Of a stretch of DNA of 41,819 nt, positions 23,101 to 30,921 are shown in pieces. Numbering within the stretch: position 1 is the stretch's first letter; each line of letters starts with the position of its first letter. The stretch lies in the IMG/VR virus record IMGVR_UViG_3300022200_006398, positions 1 to 41,819 of that record; one strand, given 5' to 3'. The notes beneath the pieces were generated by a model. That model was not told the DNA's origin, made no database searches, and saw only the letters and a program-made list of their open reading frames with translations. This DNA is from a virus. A program made the translations under genes and the position numbers.

Positions 23101-24876
23101 ATGGGTACAGGAAATAAAAATACATTTGGACGTTCGTTAATGAAGTATGTACAAAGCAGACTTCCTTATCAGTCTTATCAAACTATCGAAACGTTAAATG
23201 ACGTAAACCCTAAGTATAAGCTATTTCAAGGCGAAGGTAGTCGTCGTGAAGACGCATTACAGCGTCAATCTATTTCATCATCCACACCTATTAATAATTC
23301 AGCTGTTGGTGATATCGCAATGGACAAGGGCTTTCAGGAGTTCATGTATGCGAATATTCAGCAAGATAAAGCAGCAAGAATTCGTGATTATAGAGTAATG
23401 GCAGCATTTGCTGAAGTTGGAGATGCATTAGATGAAATTTGTGATGAGATTATAAACAAAGATGCTAACGGTGAGATTGTAAAATTAAAATTTTTACATA
23501 GAGAGTTTAAACCTAATGAACAAAAGCAATTAGAAGATGAATTTCAGAAGTTCATTAGTTACTTTGATTTAGAGCATAAAGGTTGGGAATATTTTAGACA
23601 ATTACTTGTAGAGGGTGAAGTTTATTGGGAACATATTATTCATAAAGATCACCCAAAAGAAGGTATTTTAGGTACAGTACAAATTCCTACCGAACTCATC
23701 GATCCAATTTTTGGTAATATTCAAAATAGTATTGTTCAAGGTTATCTTTTAAGAAAACCTGTCTTTAATGAAGAGAACCCTACTAAGATTGAAGACATGC
23801 AACTCATTCCAATGGATAAAAATCAGGTTACATATGTTAACTCTGGTATCTGGAATGATAATAAGACAATTAGATTACCTTACTTAGAGAATGCTAGAAG
23901 AGCTTATAGACAATTATCTCTCATTGAAGATGCAATTGTTATATATAGATTAGTAAGAGCACCAGAGAAGTTAGTATTCAATGTAGATGTAGGTAATATG
24001 TCACCTCCTAAAGCAGAAGGGTATCTAAGAAACCTACAGCAAAAATATTGGAGTAGACATACATATGATACTGATAGTAGTGGTCAGGTAATGAAATTTT
24101 CACCTCAGTCAATGCTTGATTCTTTTTGGTTTGCTAAGAGAGCAGGTAGTGAAGGTACAAGTGTTACAACATTAGCGGGTGGTCAGAATTTAGGAGAGTT
24201 AGAAGACTTAATGTACTTCATGAAGAAGTTATATAAGTCACTTAAAGTACCTGTAACTAGATTAAACCCTGAGCAATCATTTCAAGATGGTACTGATATA
24301 TTAAGAGAAGAGCTTAAGTTTGCTCGTTTCATTATTCGTATGCAAATGCAGTTTGCTGCAGGATTAAAGAATGGCTTTATAACTCATCTTAAACTTAAGA
24401 AGATATGGGAGAAATATAATCTAAAAGAACTTAATTTAGATTTAGAGTTTAATGTACCTTCTAACTTCTTTGAAATGCGAGAGCAGCAAAAGCTTGAGCT
24501 TAAAGTTAATAACTGGTCAAGTTTAACTAATAGTGAGTTTGTTTCTAATACTTGGGCTCAGAAGAAGTACTTAGGTTGGTCTGATATTGAAGTTAAAGCT
24601 AATAGAGAATTTTTACGCAAGGACAAAGAACTCACTTGGGAATTAGCTCAGATTGAAGCTAGTGGTCCTAATTGGAGAGAGGCTATTGCCTCTGGTGGAG
24701 CCGAAGGGGGAGAAGGAATGGAAGCCGGTGGTGGTGCAATACCCGCTGGTGGCGGTTCAGGCCTACCCCCTGATTTCGGTCCCCCACCAGAAGGAGGCGG
24801 CCCTGATGTAACTGGAGGCGACGTTCCACCTGAAGGAGGCGCCGCTCCTGCCGCAGAACCAGCCCCGGTTCAATAA
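23101..24876 (+). CDS. 20: gp20-type portal protein
   Basis: Portal vertex of the head, a dodecameric DNA gate, by strong similarity to T4 gp20. Landmarks: ALDEICDEIINKD near 110; YRLVRAPEKLVFNVDVGNM in the middle; the crown/stem block with KAEGYLRNLQQKYW; and AGGQNLGELEDLMYFMKKLYKSLKVP near 365-385. At 591 residues it is longer than T4 gp20 (524). The excess is a C-terminal tail of about 60 residues, rich in Gly, Pro and Ala and encoded by unusually GC-rich codons. The gene starts 4 nt after the mucin-like gene with no promoter of its own that I can see. Confidence 0.93.
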   Translation: MGTGNKNTFGRSLMKYVQSRLPYQSYQTIETLNDVNPKYKLFQGEGSRREDALQRQSISSSTPINNSAVGDIAMDKGFQEFMYANIQQDKAARIRDYRVMAAFAEVGDALDEICDEIINKDANGEIVKLKFLHREFKPNEQKQLEDEFQKFISYFDLEHKGWEYFRQLLVEGEVYWEHIIHKDHPKEGILGTVQIPTELIDPIFGNIQNSIVQGYLLRKPVFNEENPTKIEDMQLIPMDKNQVTYVNSGIWNDNKTIRLPYLENARRAYRQLSLIEDAIVIYRLVRAPEKLVFNVDVGNMSPPKAEGYLRNLQQKYWSRHTYDTDSSGQVMKFSPQSMLDSFWFAKRAGSEGTSVTTLAGGQNLGELEDLMYFMKKLYKSLKVPVTRLNPEQSFQDGTDILREELKFARFIIRMQMQFAAGLKNGFITHLKLKKIWEKYNLKELNLDLEFNVPSNFFEMREQQKLELKVNNWSSLTNSEFVSNTWAQKKYLGWSDIEVKANREFLRKDKELTWELAQIEASGPNWREAIASGGAEGGEGMEAGGGAIPAGGGSGLPPDFGPPPEGGGPDVTGGDVPPEGGAAPAAEPAPVQ

Positions 24877-24879
24877 ATA
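24874..24879 (+). promoter_or_regulatory. T4-type late promoter element
   Basis: AATAAATA; TAAATA ends 5 nt before the ATG of the Cys-rich gene and overlaps the portal stop. Confidence 0.55.
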
Positions 24880-24884
24880 GATAT

Positions 24885-25109
24885 ATGAGCGATTGTAATT
24901 ACTCCTCTTGTTGCGGTGGCGAATCATTCAGTAGCCAAAAACCTAAAAAAGAATCAACTACTTATCCTAACAACTGCGGTGCTGCTTGTTGTTGTGGTAC
25001 CACATGTACAACTTGTACGACTTGTACGACTTGCACTACTTGTAGTGCTGCTACATCTTGCCCTAGTACTGCAGGAAGAGCAACATACAGTTGCTGCTGT
25101 TGCTGCTAA
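24885..25109 (+). CDS. Small Cys-rich repeat protein
   Basis: 74 residues with 18 Cys (about a quarter). The centre is five consecutive Thr-Thr-Cys units and the last five residues are all Cys. No known family. The N terminus has SSCCGG and a short Lys/Ser segment. Such density suggests metal binding or disulfide cross-linking after release from the cell. Late promoter and place right after the portal suggest a particle or assembly role. A hydrophobic frame overlapping it is a by-product of the repeat. Function unknown. Confidence 0.65.
   Translation: MSDCNYSSCCGGESFSSQKPKKESTTYPNNCGAACCCGTTCTTCTTCTTCTTCSAATSCPSTAGRATYSCCCCC
25002..25046 (+). repeat. 9-bp tandem repeat encoding Thr-Thr-Cys
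   Basis: Five copies of a 9-bp unit close to ACTTGTACG; two copies are identical and the outer ones differ by one to three bases. Each copy encodes one three-residue unit of the Cys-rich protein. Confidence 0.75.
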
Positions 25110-25110
25110 A

Positions 25111-25116
25111 TAAATA
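25111..25116 (+). promoter_or_regulatory. T4-type late promoter element
   Basis: TAAATA ending 5 nt before ATG. Confidence 0.6.
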
Positions 25117-25121
25117 TTAGT

Positions 25122-25403
25122 ATGTCAAGAGAAAGTATAAGCACATTAAAAGGTTACTTCGAAACTGGAGATGTTCCTACAGCTGAACAGTTTGGTAGCC
25201 TTATTGATTCTACATACAATTCAACATCAGGTATAGAAACATTAAGTACTGGTTATTCTAACCTTAGTGTTATTTCTTTAAGTGCTGACGAGTTTATTAT
25301 TAATGATTTAAGAGGTTCTACTCAATCATTAGAAGTAAAAGCACCTGATGATAGTACCATTACATTAACAATTACTAATGGTATTATTACTAATATATCT
25401 TGA
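25122..25403 (+). CDS. Small virion fibre-type protein
   Basis: 93 residues. The opening STLKGYFETGDVPTAEQFGSLIDS is a motif common at the N termini of phage and prophage fibre or appendage proteins. The rest is a Ser/Thr-rich linker and a small beta segment (STITLTITNGII). It may be an adaptor or a whole short fibre. Late promoter; it stands between two Cys-rich genes. No Cys itself. Confidence 0.6.
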   Translation: MSRESISTLKGYFETGDVPTAEQFGSLIDSTYNSTSGIETLSTGYSNLSVISLSADEFIINDLRGSTQSLEVKAPDDSTITLTITNGIITNIS

Positions 25404-25408
25404 TTTTT

Positions 25409-25428
25409 TAAATACAGCCATTTAAATA
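25409..25428 (+). promoter_or_regulatory. Double T4-type late element
   Basis: Two TAAATA copies (25409-25414 and 25423-25428). The second lies within the 5' arm and loop edge of an inverted repeat around the start. The first gives a leader of about 7 nt to ATG 25428; the second would suit the in-frame ATG at 25437. Confidence 0.45.
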
Positions 25429-25450
25429 TGCTCGTTATGTTTAAATGGCT
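25416..25450. repeat. Inverted repeat enclosing two candidate start codons
   Basis: Perfect 11-bp arms AGCCATTTAAA (25416-25426) and TTTAAATGGCT (25440-25450), loop of 13 nt holding both in-frame ATGs. It would sequester the start in read-through RNA but not in RNA begun at the internal late element. Confidence 0.6.
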
Positions 25451-26186
25451 ATCTCGTTTTTTCAGAAGAAATAAAAGCAATAGTAGGTATGTTTCATGTT
25501 GTACTCCTTTACCTACTCCTTCTGCTGCTCCTGTTTATTGCATAGAACCTCAAAATGTTCTAAAATCTAGCTGTTCTACTGCTAATGTTTGCTGTGGTAG
25601 CAACACATGTAATGGTTATAAAGTATCACCTTATAGTAAAAACTTTACTAAGCCTGAAAAACATAATCATGCTTATCGTCCTATTCAAACCACCGTTTGC
25701 TGTACTAATTGCGTACAGCCTATAGCTCAATGCGATCCAAGCCCGGTATGTACACCTCCAACACCGACAACGTGCTATAGTACACCTTTACCAACTTGTG
25801 GTCAATCTTGTCAAATTGATTTTTATGAAACAGTTAAGATGACAAGTCCAACTTGTTGCACACCAGTAGTAACTCCGACTTATCAGCCATGTGCATCATG
25901 TGTACCTCAAACTGTTGAAGCAGCTGCACAAGAACCTATTTTACCTCAAGAAGGTTATATTTTTGTAATGAATGGTTATGGTGTAAATGTTGAAGTTAAT
26001 AACGAAAAGGTAGAAGCTTTTATTGATATGGGTATTGATGTTAACATAACACCTGGACAAAAGGTATTGTTACATCACAGAAAAGGTAAATATGATAAAA
26101 TGATAGGAAAAGCAATTAGCGAAACTGGTACAGAAAGAAAGGGGAATGCAGAGGAAATCTTAGTACAAGAATTGTTAGATGTCTAA
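25428..26186 (+). CDS. Cys-rich protein with basic amphipathic N terminus
   Basis: Unrecognised family. Opens with MFKWLSRFFRRNK, an amphipathic basic helix that could sit on a membrane. Residues about 20-165 hold 19 or so Cys in CC, CxxC and PTC contexts mixed with Pro/Thr. The C-terminal 80 residues (from LPQEGYIFVMNGYGVNVEVNN) are an ordinary beta-rich globular domain with few or no Cys. A second in-frame ATG 9 nt on is an equally good start. It overlaps the next gene by 8 bp. Late expression beside the portal suggests a structural or assembly role, possibly metal-bound or disulfide-linked. Confidence 0.6.
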   Translation: MLVMFKWLSRFFRRNKSNSRYVSCCTPLPTPSAAPVYCIEPQNVLKSSCSTANVCCGSNTCNGYKVSPYSKNFTKPEKHNHAYRPIQTTVCCTNCVQPIAQCDPSPVCTPPTPTTCYSTPLPTCGQSCQIDFYETVKMTSPTCCTPVVTPTYQPCASCVPQTVEAAAQEPILPQEGYIFVMNGYGVNVEVNNEKVEAFIDMGIDVNITPGQKVLLHHRKGKYDKMIGKAISETGTERKGNAEEILVQELLDV

Positions 26187-26406
26187 AATTAATGACCAAG
26201 ATATTATTTTTTATTTAATTAGAAAGAGTGAAGATGAAGGAGAGTATATCTCCGCTGTCACTAAAGTAACCCCGGCTTTTTTGTTCGGGGTTCATATTTT
26301 CAGTTCAAATAAAGATGAAATAAATAAAACCTTCAGAATAGCAAAAGATCTTGTCAGCAAATATATTGATGAATATGACTTTACTAAGTCTTTAGATTCA
26401 TACTAA
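26179..26406 (+). CDS. Small hypothetical protein
   Basis: 75 residues without a recognised family. Alpha/beta mix: DQDIIFYLIRKSEDEG, AFLFGVHIFSS, then a helix KTFRIAKDLVSKYIDEY. No Cys, in contrast with its upstream neighbour. Its start lies inside the end of the Cys-rich gene, so it is translated with it. No Shine-Dalgarno. A 7-bp GC hairpin sits within the gene but lacks a T-run. Confidence 0.6.
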   Translation: MSKINDQDIIFYLIRKSEDEGEYISAVTKVTPAFLFGVHIFSSNKDEINKTFRIAKDLVSKYIDEYDFTKSLDSY

Positions 26407-26411
26407 TTTAA

Positions 26412-26417
26412 TAAATA
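26412..26417 (+). promoter_or_regulatory. T4-type late promoter element
   Basis: TAAATA ending 7 nt before ATG; +1 would fall about 2 nt upstream of the start. Confidence 0.55.
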
Positions 26418-26424
26418 ATCATAT

Positions 26425-28455
26425 ATGCCGACGGTAGATGCAGCAAAAATAAAAATTCGTAGAGGTACTGACCAGGAAAGAAAGCGCGTTATACTAGATG
26501 AAGGTGAATTAGGCTACACTATTGACACCAAGCGCGTATTTGCTGGTGATGGTACTTCCACAGGAGGAAACATTGTAGGTAATAAAACCTTTAATACAGC
26601 CAGAGTATCTACTAACTCTGTTATAGGCGATACTACTTTAGATAATAATTTATATTATACTTTAACTGCATCAGATTATACATCTACCGATTCATGGTAT
26701 CTTTTATCATCAAGAGTTGATGGTAGTACTATAAGATATAATTCAAATAATCATCTTGAATTAGTACCTGGAGCTGCAACATTATCTGCTGATAAAGTAG
26801 GGGCTGGTTTAGCTTTAGATGCCTCAGATACTTTATATATTAATATTGCTACTGATACCGAATCATCAACTTTACTTACCTTTAATGGTTCTAATGAATT
26901 ATCTGTTGGTACATTAACTAATATTTCACACGGTGGTTTAGGATTTCAAGATACAGCTACATTAACCCAGCACCACTCTAATGCCGATGCAATTAACCCC
27001 GGGTTTATGTCAGCATCAGGATTTAGTAAATTAGATGCTAGTCCTACCTTTCCTATTGCTACAGCTACTGATGCCAATTTACTTACTACTGGTATCAATA
27101 ATTACGCTACTACAAAAATTAATGCTTCTCAAATCACCGGTAATTTAGTTAGTGTGGGTAGTAGTTCAGCTAATACAGTAAGAAGAAATTTAGGCAACTT
27201 AGATAACTATACAGAACAATTGTCAGGTGGATATGTTACCGACCCTTACTATTTTCTTAATAAACAAGATTTTCCTGGTACGGTTTTGACAACTGGGTTG
27301 CCTTTAAGTTGTATATCTAATCAAGGAGCTTATGCTAATTTTAAAATAGGTAGATTTGCAGAGACGGATCCTGCTGACTCGGGAGATTATCAAAATAAAG
27401 CTTTTATATTACCTGGAGGTAATGGAGTAATTTATTCTATTTTTATAAAAGACCCTACTGATCCTACTGCTTTTGAAACATATAAAGCTACATACCCTGA
27501 AACCCAAACTATTGGTTGTAATTTTTCCACTACTAGTACAGATTTACAAGCCAATGTAGTAAATGCTATTAATACAATAAGCAATAGTTTAGGAGAATAT
27601 GTCTTTGATGCTTGGTTAGATGGAGATGATATTTACATTCAATGTTTAGTAAAAGGTTTTACTGAACCATATGATATAGATTATGCTCAAGGCCCAGGTA
27701 CATTAACATATGCTATAGAAGATACAGCTGTTACTTATGCTAATGCTGCAACATATGAAAGTAAATCTGGTTCTGGTGTGAGTGCCGGTGATAGTAGCAA
27801 CGGTAAAGTTTCTGCTAGTTTTTATGATTGGTTAGTATTAAGTACTGAAGCAGCATATTTAAGTGGTAGGGGATTACAAGCAAGTCATAGTATTACTAAT
27901 TTTCCTGCTCAAGCAAGTTTATCAAATAGTAAATACTTTTTAGTTTACGATTCTTTAGGTAATAGAACTTGTGTGTATTATGATGTAGATGGTACTGCTA
28001 CTGTTCCTTCTATATCAATAAATTCTCAACATAGAGGTTATATAACTAATTTAGTAAAAGTAGATATTCAATCTGCTACAACAGAAGATGAAGTAGCAGA
28101 TGCCACATTAACCGCTTTACAGGCAGATAGTTATTTTAGTTCTGTATATAATGTAAGTTATTCATCGGGTGATTCTACTATGGTATTTACTTCAATTGCC
28201 CCGGGTTATAATGATGGTATAGTTAACAGAAAAGGGGTAGGTATTGGTTCAGGCGCTACATTTACACCTAATGGAGGTGAAGGTACACCTGATGTACGAG
28301 CATTAAATGGTGCATTTTATAATGCATATAATTCTAACACTCAAAATTACCCTCAAAATTTAATTACCATACCTGGTAGTGCTAACACTAATCATGTATT
28401 GAAAGATATAAACGGTGATGATGTTTTAGGTACAACACTTTTAAAATTTAGATAA
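26425..28455 (+). CDS. Tail fibre protein with Mtd-type N-terminal domain
   Basis: The first 50 residues (IKIRRGTDQERKRVILDEGELGYTIDTKRVF followed in sequence by AGDG) match the major-tropism-determinant N-terminal fold used by phage fibres to trimerise or attach. The rest (676 residues in all) is beta-rich, Ser/Thr/Asn-rich and low in Cys. Two modules at about 350-440 and 490-600 look related: each has a Tyr-rich strand, an Ala-rich helix and a GD hairpin. No C-type-lectin variable region is seen at the C terminus. Probably a receptor-binding or whisker protein, paralogous at its N terminus to the next gene. Confidence 0.75.
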   Translation: MPTVDAAKIKIRRGTDQERKRVILDEGELGYTIDTKRVFAGDGTSTGGNIVGNKTFNTARVSTNSVIGDTTLDNNLYYTLTASDYTSTDSWYLLSSRVDGSTIRYNSNNHLELVPGAATLSADKVGAGLALDASDTLYINIATDTESSTLLTFNGSNELSVGTLTNISHGGLGFQDTATLTQHHSNADAINPGFMSASGFSKLDASPTFPIATATDANLLTTGINNYATTKINASQITGNLVSVGSSSANTVRRNLGNLDNYTEQLSGGYVTDPYYFLNKQDFPGTVLTTGLPLSCISNQGAYANFKIGRFAETDPADSGDYQNKAFILPGGNGVIYSIFIKDPTDPTAFETYKATYPETQTIGCNFSTTSTDLQANVVNAINTISNSLGEYVFDAWLDGDDIYIQCLVKGFTEPYDIDYAQGPGTLTYAIEDTAVTYANAATYESKSGSGVSAGDSSNGKVSASFYDWLVLSTEAAYLSGRGLQASHSITNFPAQASLSNSKYFLVYDSLGNRTCVYYDVDGTATVPSISINSQHRGYITNLVKVDIQSATTEDEVADATLTALQADSYFSSVYNVSYSSGDSTMVFTSIAPGYNDGIVNRKGVGIGSGATFTPNGGEGTPDVRALNGAFYNAYNSNTQNYPQNLITIPGSANTNHVLKDINGDDVLGTTLLKFR

Positions 28456-28456
28456 T

Positions 28457-29680
28457 ATGGCTAGCGTAGAAATAACAGATAACACTATTATACGTTCATT
28501 AGTTAGAAAAGGAACTAACGATGAACGAAAACAAATTTCCCTAGCTGAAGGTGAGTTAGGGTTTACAACTGACACTAAAAGACTTTATATCGGCGATGGA
28601 AGCGGTATTGGTAATGCTACTGGTGTAAAATATCTAGGTACTGTTAATGATTTTACTACTGTAGCTTCCTTAAACCCAATGCCGGGTGATTATTTTAAAC
28701 TTGGTTCTGGATTATATGCAAGAAAAAATGGTTACCAGGGTTCAGTATCTTTAGAGAACGATAATGCAGCTGTTGAAGCTGGATATGATAAAATTGGTTT
28801 AGCTGCAAACATAGGTAATGGACTAATTTTAAACAACGATAATTTAAATGTCGATGTAGATGGAGTTTCTATTTTGATTGATAGTAACCAGTTAAAAGTT
28901 GGAGAAGTAAATTATGATGTATTGCCAGATTCGTCTGCTAATAGTTTATTAGGTAATTCATCTACTGACGAACTCCCACCAGATAGTATTAGCGTAAACG
29001 AAAATAGCGTACTTGGTAGAATTGCTAGTAGTAATGTTGATAATGTTACTTTTGATCAAATTTTGTCTAATGCTATAACCCCTACTATGGCATCATTAAA
29101 ACTTACTGGGTTAGTTGGTTCTTCTACAAGACCAATTTATGTAAGCAGTGCTGGACAAATTACTACTACATCTCCAAATACACAGAAAAATATATCTTGT
29201 AGTCAAGGTGAAAGCGGTATATTTGCAATGTCTAATGGATACCCTCCTAACGTTTTAAGTTATAATATATCCAATATAAGTGCTGCTATAGCATCTGGAA
29301 CAAGTTTGGATTATTTAGGATTTGGATATGGATTTCAATTAAATGTTAACTATTCTATATGCACAGTTAATATAGATAATATAAGAACAGTTACTGGTAA
29401 TACTTCATTAACGTGGGATGAAATTGATGAATTTCATTTTCAATTTTGTAGTAATAATGGAGAAACAAGATGTGGGTTTTTTGGATATAGAAATCAATTA
29501 TCTAATCAAAATGTAATTTTAGATTTTGATTTACGTAGCAACGATGACGGGAGAATGGACGGTAGATCTAATTTTGGTTATCATATTATACCTAACACGG
29601 GTTCAGATTTACAATTTCATGTTGGATTAAGAGGAAATGGAGGTTTCCAAGCTTCTTTAGTTAGTATAAAATTGAAATAA
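28457..29680 (+). CDS. Second tail fibre protein with Mtd-type N terminus
   Basis: Shares the Mtd-type N terminus with its upstream neighbour (LVRKGTNDERKQISLAEGELGF, then TDTKRLYIGDG at about 35-45). After this come beta-rich repeats with SSTDELPPDSISVNENSVLG, a pattern often seen in fibre shafts (order and release of strands), and a globular C terminus from about 245. 407 residues. It starts 1 nt after the previous stop and has no promoter of its own, so both fibres should be made together from one message. Confidence 0.75.
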   Translation: MASVEITDNTIIRSLVRKGTNDERKQISLAEGELGFTTDTKRLYIGDGSGIGNATGVKYLGTVNDFTTVASLNPMPGDYFKLGSGLYARKNGYQGSVSLENDNAAVEAGYDKIGLAANIGNGLILNNDNLNVDVDGVSILIDSNQLKVGEVNYDVLPDSSANSLLGNSSTDELPPDSISVNENSVLGRIASSNVDNVTFDQILSNAITPTMASLKLTGLVGSSTRPIYVSSAGQITTTSPNTQKNISCSQGESGIFAMSNGYPPNVLSYNISNISAAIASGTSLDYLGFGYGFQLNVNYSICTVNIDNIRTVTGNTSLTWDEIDEFHFQFCSNNGETRCGFFGYRNQLSNQNVILDFDLRSNDDGRMDGRSNFGYHIIPNTGSDLQFHVGLRGNGGFQASLVSIKLK

Positions 29681-29698
29681 CAAGTAAATTTATATAAT
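29672..29698 (+). promoter_or_regulatory. Sigma70-type promoter
   Basis: TTGAAA, 15-nt spacer, TATAAT, then 6 nt to ATG; +1 would be the A of the start codon. Confidence 0.6.
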
Positions 29699-29704
29699 AA
29701 AGAT

Positions 29705-29902
29705 ATGAGTAATATTATTACAGAAACAGATGGTGTTAAAATGGATAAATGTGTACTTTGTGATGCCGAAACACCATATACCGAACACACCCATATAGAT
29801 TATCGTAACTTTTATGTAGAAGGGTGCGGTCAACTATGCGGGGAATGTTGGGATAAAGTTTATAGTGACAAAAGTAATAAAGATAATTTACTATTAGGAT
29901 AA
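29705..29902 (+). CDS. Small zinc-ribbon-like protein
   Basis: 65 residues with CVLC near the middle and CGQLCGEC about 30 residues later, giving a CxxC...CxxC site that fits a zinc ribbon. Similar small proteins in phages often bind host RNA polymerase or nucleic acid, but nothing here shows a target. It has a sigma70-type promoter in the middle of late genes, pointing to early or middle expression. Its start has no Shine-Dalgarno. Confidence 0.65.
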   Translation: MSNIITETDGVKMDKCVLCDAETPYTEHTHIDYRNFYVEGCGQLCGECWDKVYSDKSNKDNLLLG

Positions 29903-29905
29903 ATA
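29900..29905 (+). promoter_or_regulatory. T4-type late promoter element
   Basis: TAAATA ending 7 nt before ATG, overlapping the stop of the zinc-ribbon gene. Confidence 0.55.
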
Positions 29906-29912
29906 AACATAT

Positions 29913-30314
29913 ATGGATGCAGATAATCACATGTTATTAGAAAAATATTTTTCTACTCATAATAGTCCTTATGAAAAGGAAACAAAAACATCCAAACATG
30001 TAAAATTTGCATCACCTCAAACTTTTCAATCAGATCTACTTAAGATCTACAGTGAGTCAGGAACCTCAAATCTACCTTCAATTTATAGATTAGTTCATGA
30101 AAACTTTAAAGATGTGCAAATGTCTTTGAGTCATTCAGAAGGCTATAAGCATCTATACTGTGCGGCTATAGGTGACTATGAAATTGAAGGTAGTCAGGTT
30201 CATTTCTTACACCCAAGACCTAAAGTCTCTTTATATGAAAATACCTCTCTAGATAAGTGGGCTTCACTAGCTATCTTTAAGAGAGGTACTTCTACTGCTT
30301 TATTTAGAATCTAG
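29913..30314 (+). CDS. Hypothetical late protein
   Basis: 133 residues, no recognised family. Mixed alpha/beta: a helix at TFQSDLLKIYSES, another at SIYRLVHENFKDVQ, then strands (HLYCAAIGDYEIEG, VHFLHPRPKVSLYE) and a basic end. No membrane segment. A late element precedes it, so a virion or lysis-stage role is likely. Its 3' end overlaps the convergent holin gene by 11 bp and holds the holin terminator hairpin. Confidence 0.6.
   Translation: MDADNHMLLEKYFSTHNSPYEKETKTSKHVKFASPQTFQSDLLKIYSESGTSNLPSIYRLVHENFKDVQMSLSHSEGYKHLYCAAIGDYEIEGSQVHFLHPRPKVSLYENTSLDKWASLAIFKRGTSTALFRI
30237..30288 (-). terminator. Terminator of the minus-strand holin gene
   Basis: TACCTCTCT (30242-30250) pairs with AGAGAGGTA (30280-30288); inner pairs GATA/TATC and AGTG/CACT extend the stem. 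On the minus strand the stem is followed by TTTTC. It lies about 16 nt past the holin stop, inside the convergent gene. Confidence 0.6.
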
Positions 30315-30873
30315 GGCCAATATTTGGTGTTTCAGGTCTTCTAGTTGCTGTTGCAACAGCTTCTCTGAATTGAGCTTTATTTACTTTCTTTTCCTCTAGT
30401 TGTTGAGGAGTCGTTCCTGAAGTTACTAAAGCCTTTGTTTCTGCTAATTGAGGTACTATTTTCTCAGCACTTCTACCAACAACATAGCCTCCTAGACCAA
30501 TTGTCATTAAATTAAACAACTTATCCGGTAGGTCTAACGCAGGAAATATACTTTCACCACCAAATACTGTTGAAATTTGATTAACTAAGGGAGCAATAAG
30601 ATAATTGTTAGCAATAACACATATGATTATCCACATCAAAGCTGGTCTCCAATTACGTTGAAACCAGTGACCTTGGACTTCAGCTAATACTATATCTTTT
30701 TGCGCTTGTAGAACGTTATTTTGATTCTCTATGATTTTAGCTTCAAAATCTTTTTGAATCTTTTCTATTTCAGCCTGAACACGCATTTGATCCTCTTTAC
30801 GAGTAACAAATTTCGTTATAACATTTGATATCGGAGCGGCTAACCCTGATATGATTGAACTTATTCCGACCAT
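30304..30873 (-). CDS. 3TM holin (gene-transfer-agent holin family)
   Basis: Lysis membrane protein. After a charged coiled-coil segment (QMRVQAEIEKIQKDFEAKI), residues about 70-135 hold FQRNWRPALMWIIICVIAN, a second hydrophobic stretch and LMTIGLGGYVVGRSAEK. This W-R-P plus G-G-Y-V-x-G-R-S arrangement is typical of the 3TM GTA-type holin family. 189 residues; the C-terminal 45 are hydrophilic. It is a one-gene late unit on the minus strand with TAAATA 5 nt before ATG and its own terminator. No endolysin is visible beside it. Confidence 0.82.
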   Translation of the reverse strand: MVGISSIISGLAAPISNVITKFVTRKEDQMRVQAEIEKIQKDFEAKIIENQNNVLQAQKDIVLAEVQGHWFQRNWRPALMWIIICVIANNYLIAPLVNQISTVFGGESIFPALDLPDKLFNLMTIGLGGYVVGRSAEKIVPQLAETKALVTSGTTPQQLEEKKVNKAQFREAVATATRRPETPNIGPRF

Positions 30874-30878
30874 AAAAA

Positions 30879-30884
30879 TATTTA
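30879..30884 (-). promoter_or_regulatory. T4-type late promoter of the holin (minus strand)
   Basis: TAAATA on the minus strand ending 5 nt before the holin ATG; adjacent to the divergent sigma70-type promoter. Confidence 0.6.
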
Positions 30885-30885
30885 G

Positions 30886-30913
30886 TTGATTAAGGTCAGA
30901 TTAACGCTATAAT
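30886..30913 (+). promoter_or_regulatory. Sigma70-type promoter
   Basis: TTGATT, 16-nt spacer, TATAAT, then 8 nt to ATG. Same spacing as the thyX promoter; divergent from the holin late promoter. Confidence 0.68.
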
Positions 30914-30921
30914 ATTTGTAT

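Noticed and set aside
24916-25113. Hydrophobic 65-residue frame overlapping the small Cys-rich gene
   Set aside because: Its Leu/Val-rich sequence follows automatically from the Thr-Thr-Cys repeat read one frame over. The late promoter distance fits the Cys-rich frame.
26268-26292. Hairpin AACCCCG/CGGGGTT as a terminator
   Set aside because: Seven-bp stem with the T-run in the loop instead of after the stem, and it lies inside a coding gene; judged coincidental.
26425-29680. Diversity-generating retroelement suggested by the Mtd-type N termini
   Set aside because: No reverse transcriptase, no template repeat, and no C-type-lectin variable end are visible; the Mtd-type N domain is common in ordinary fibres.
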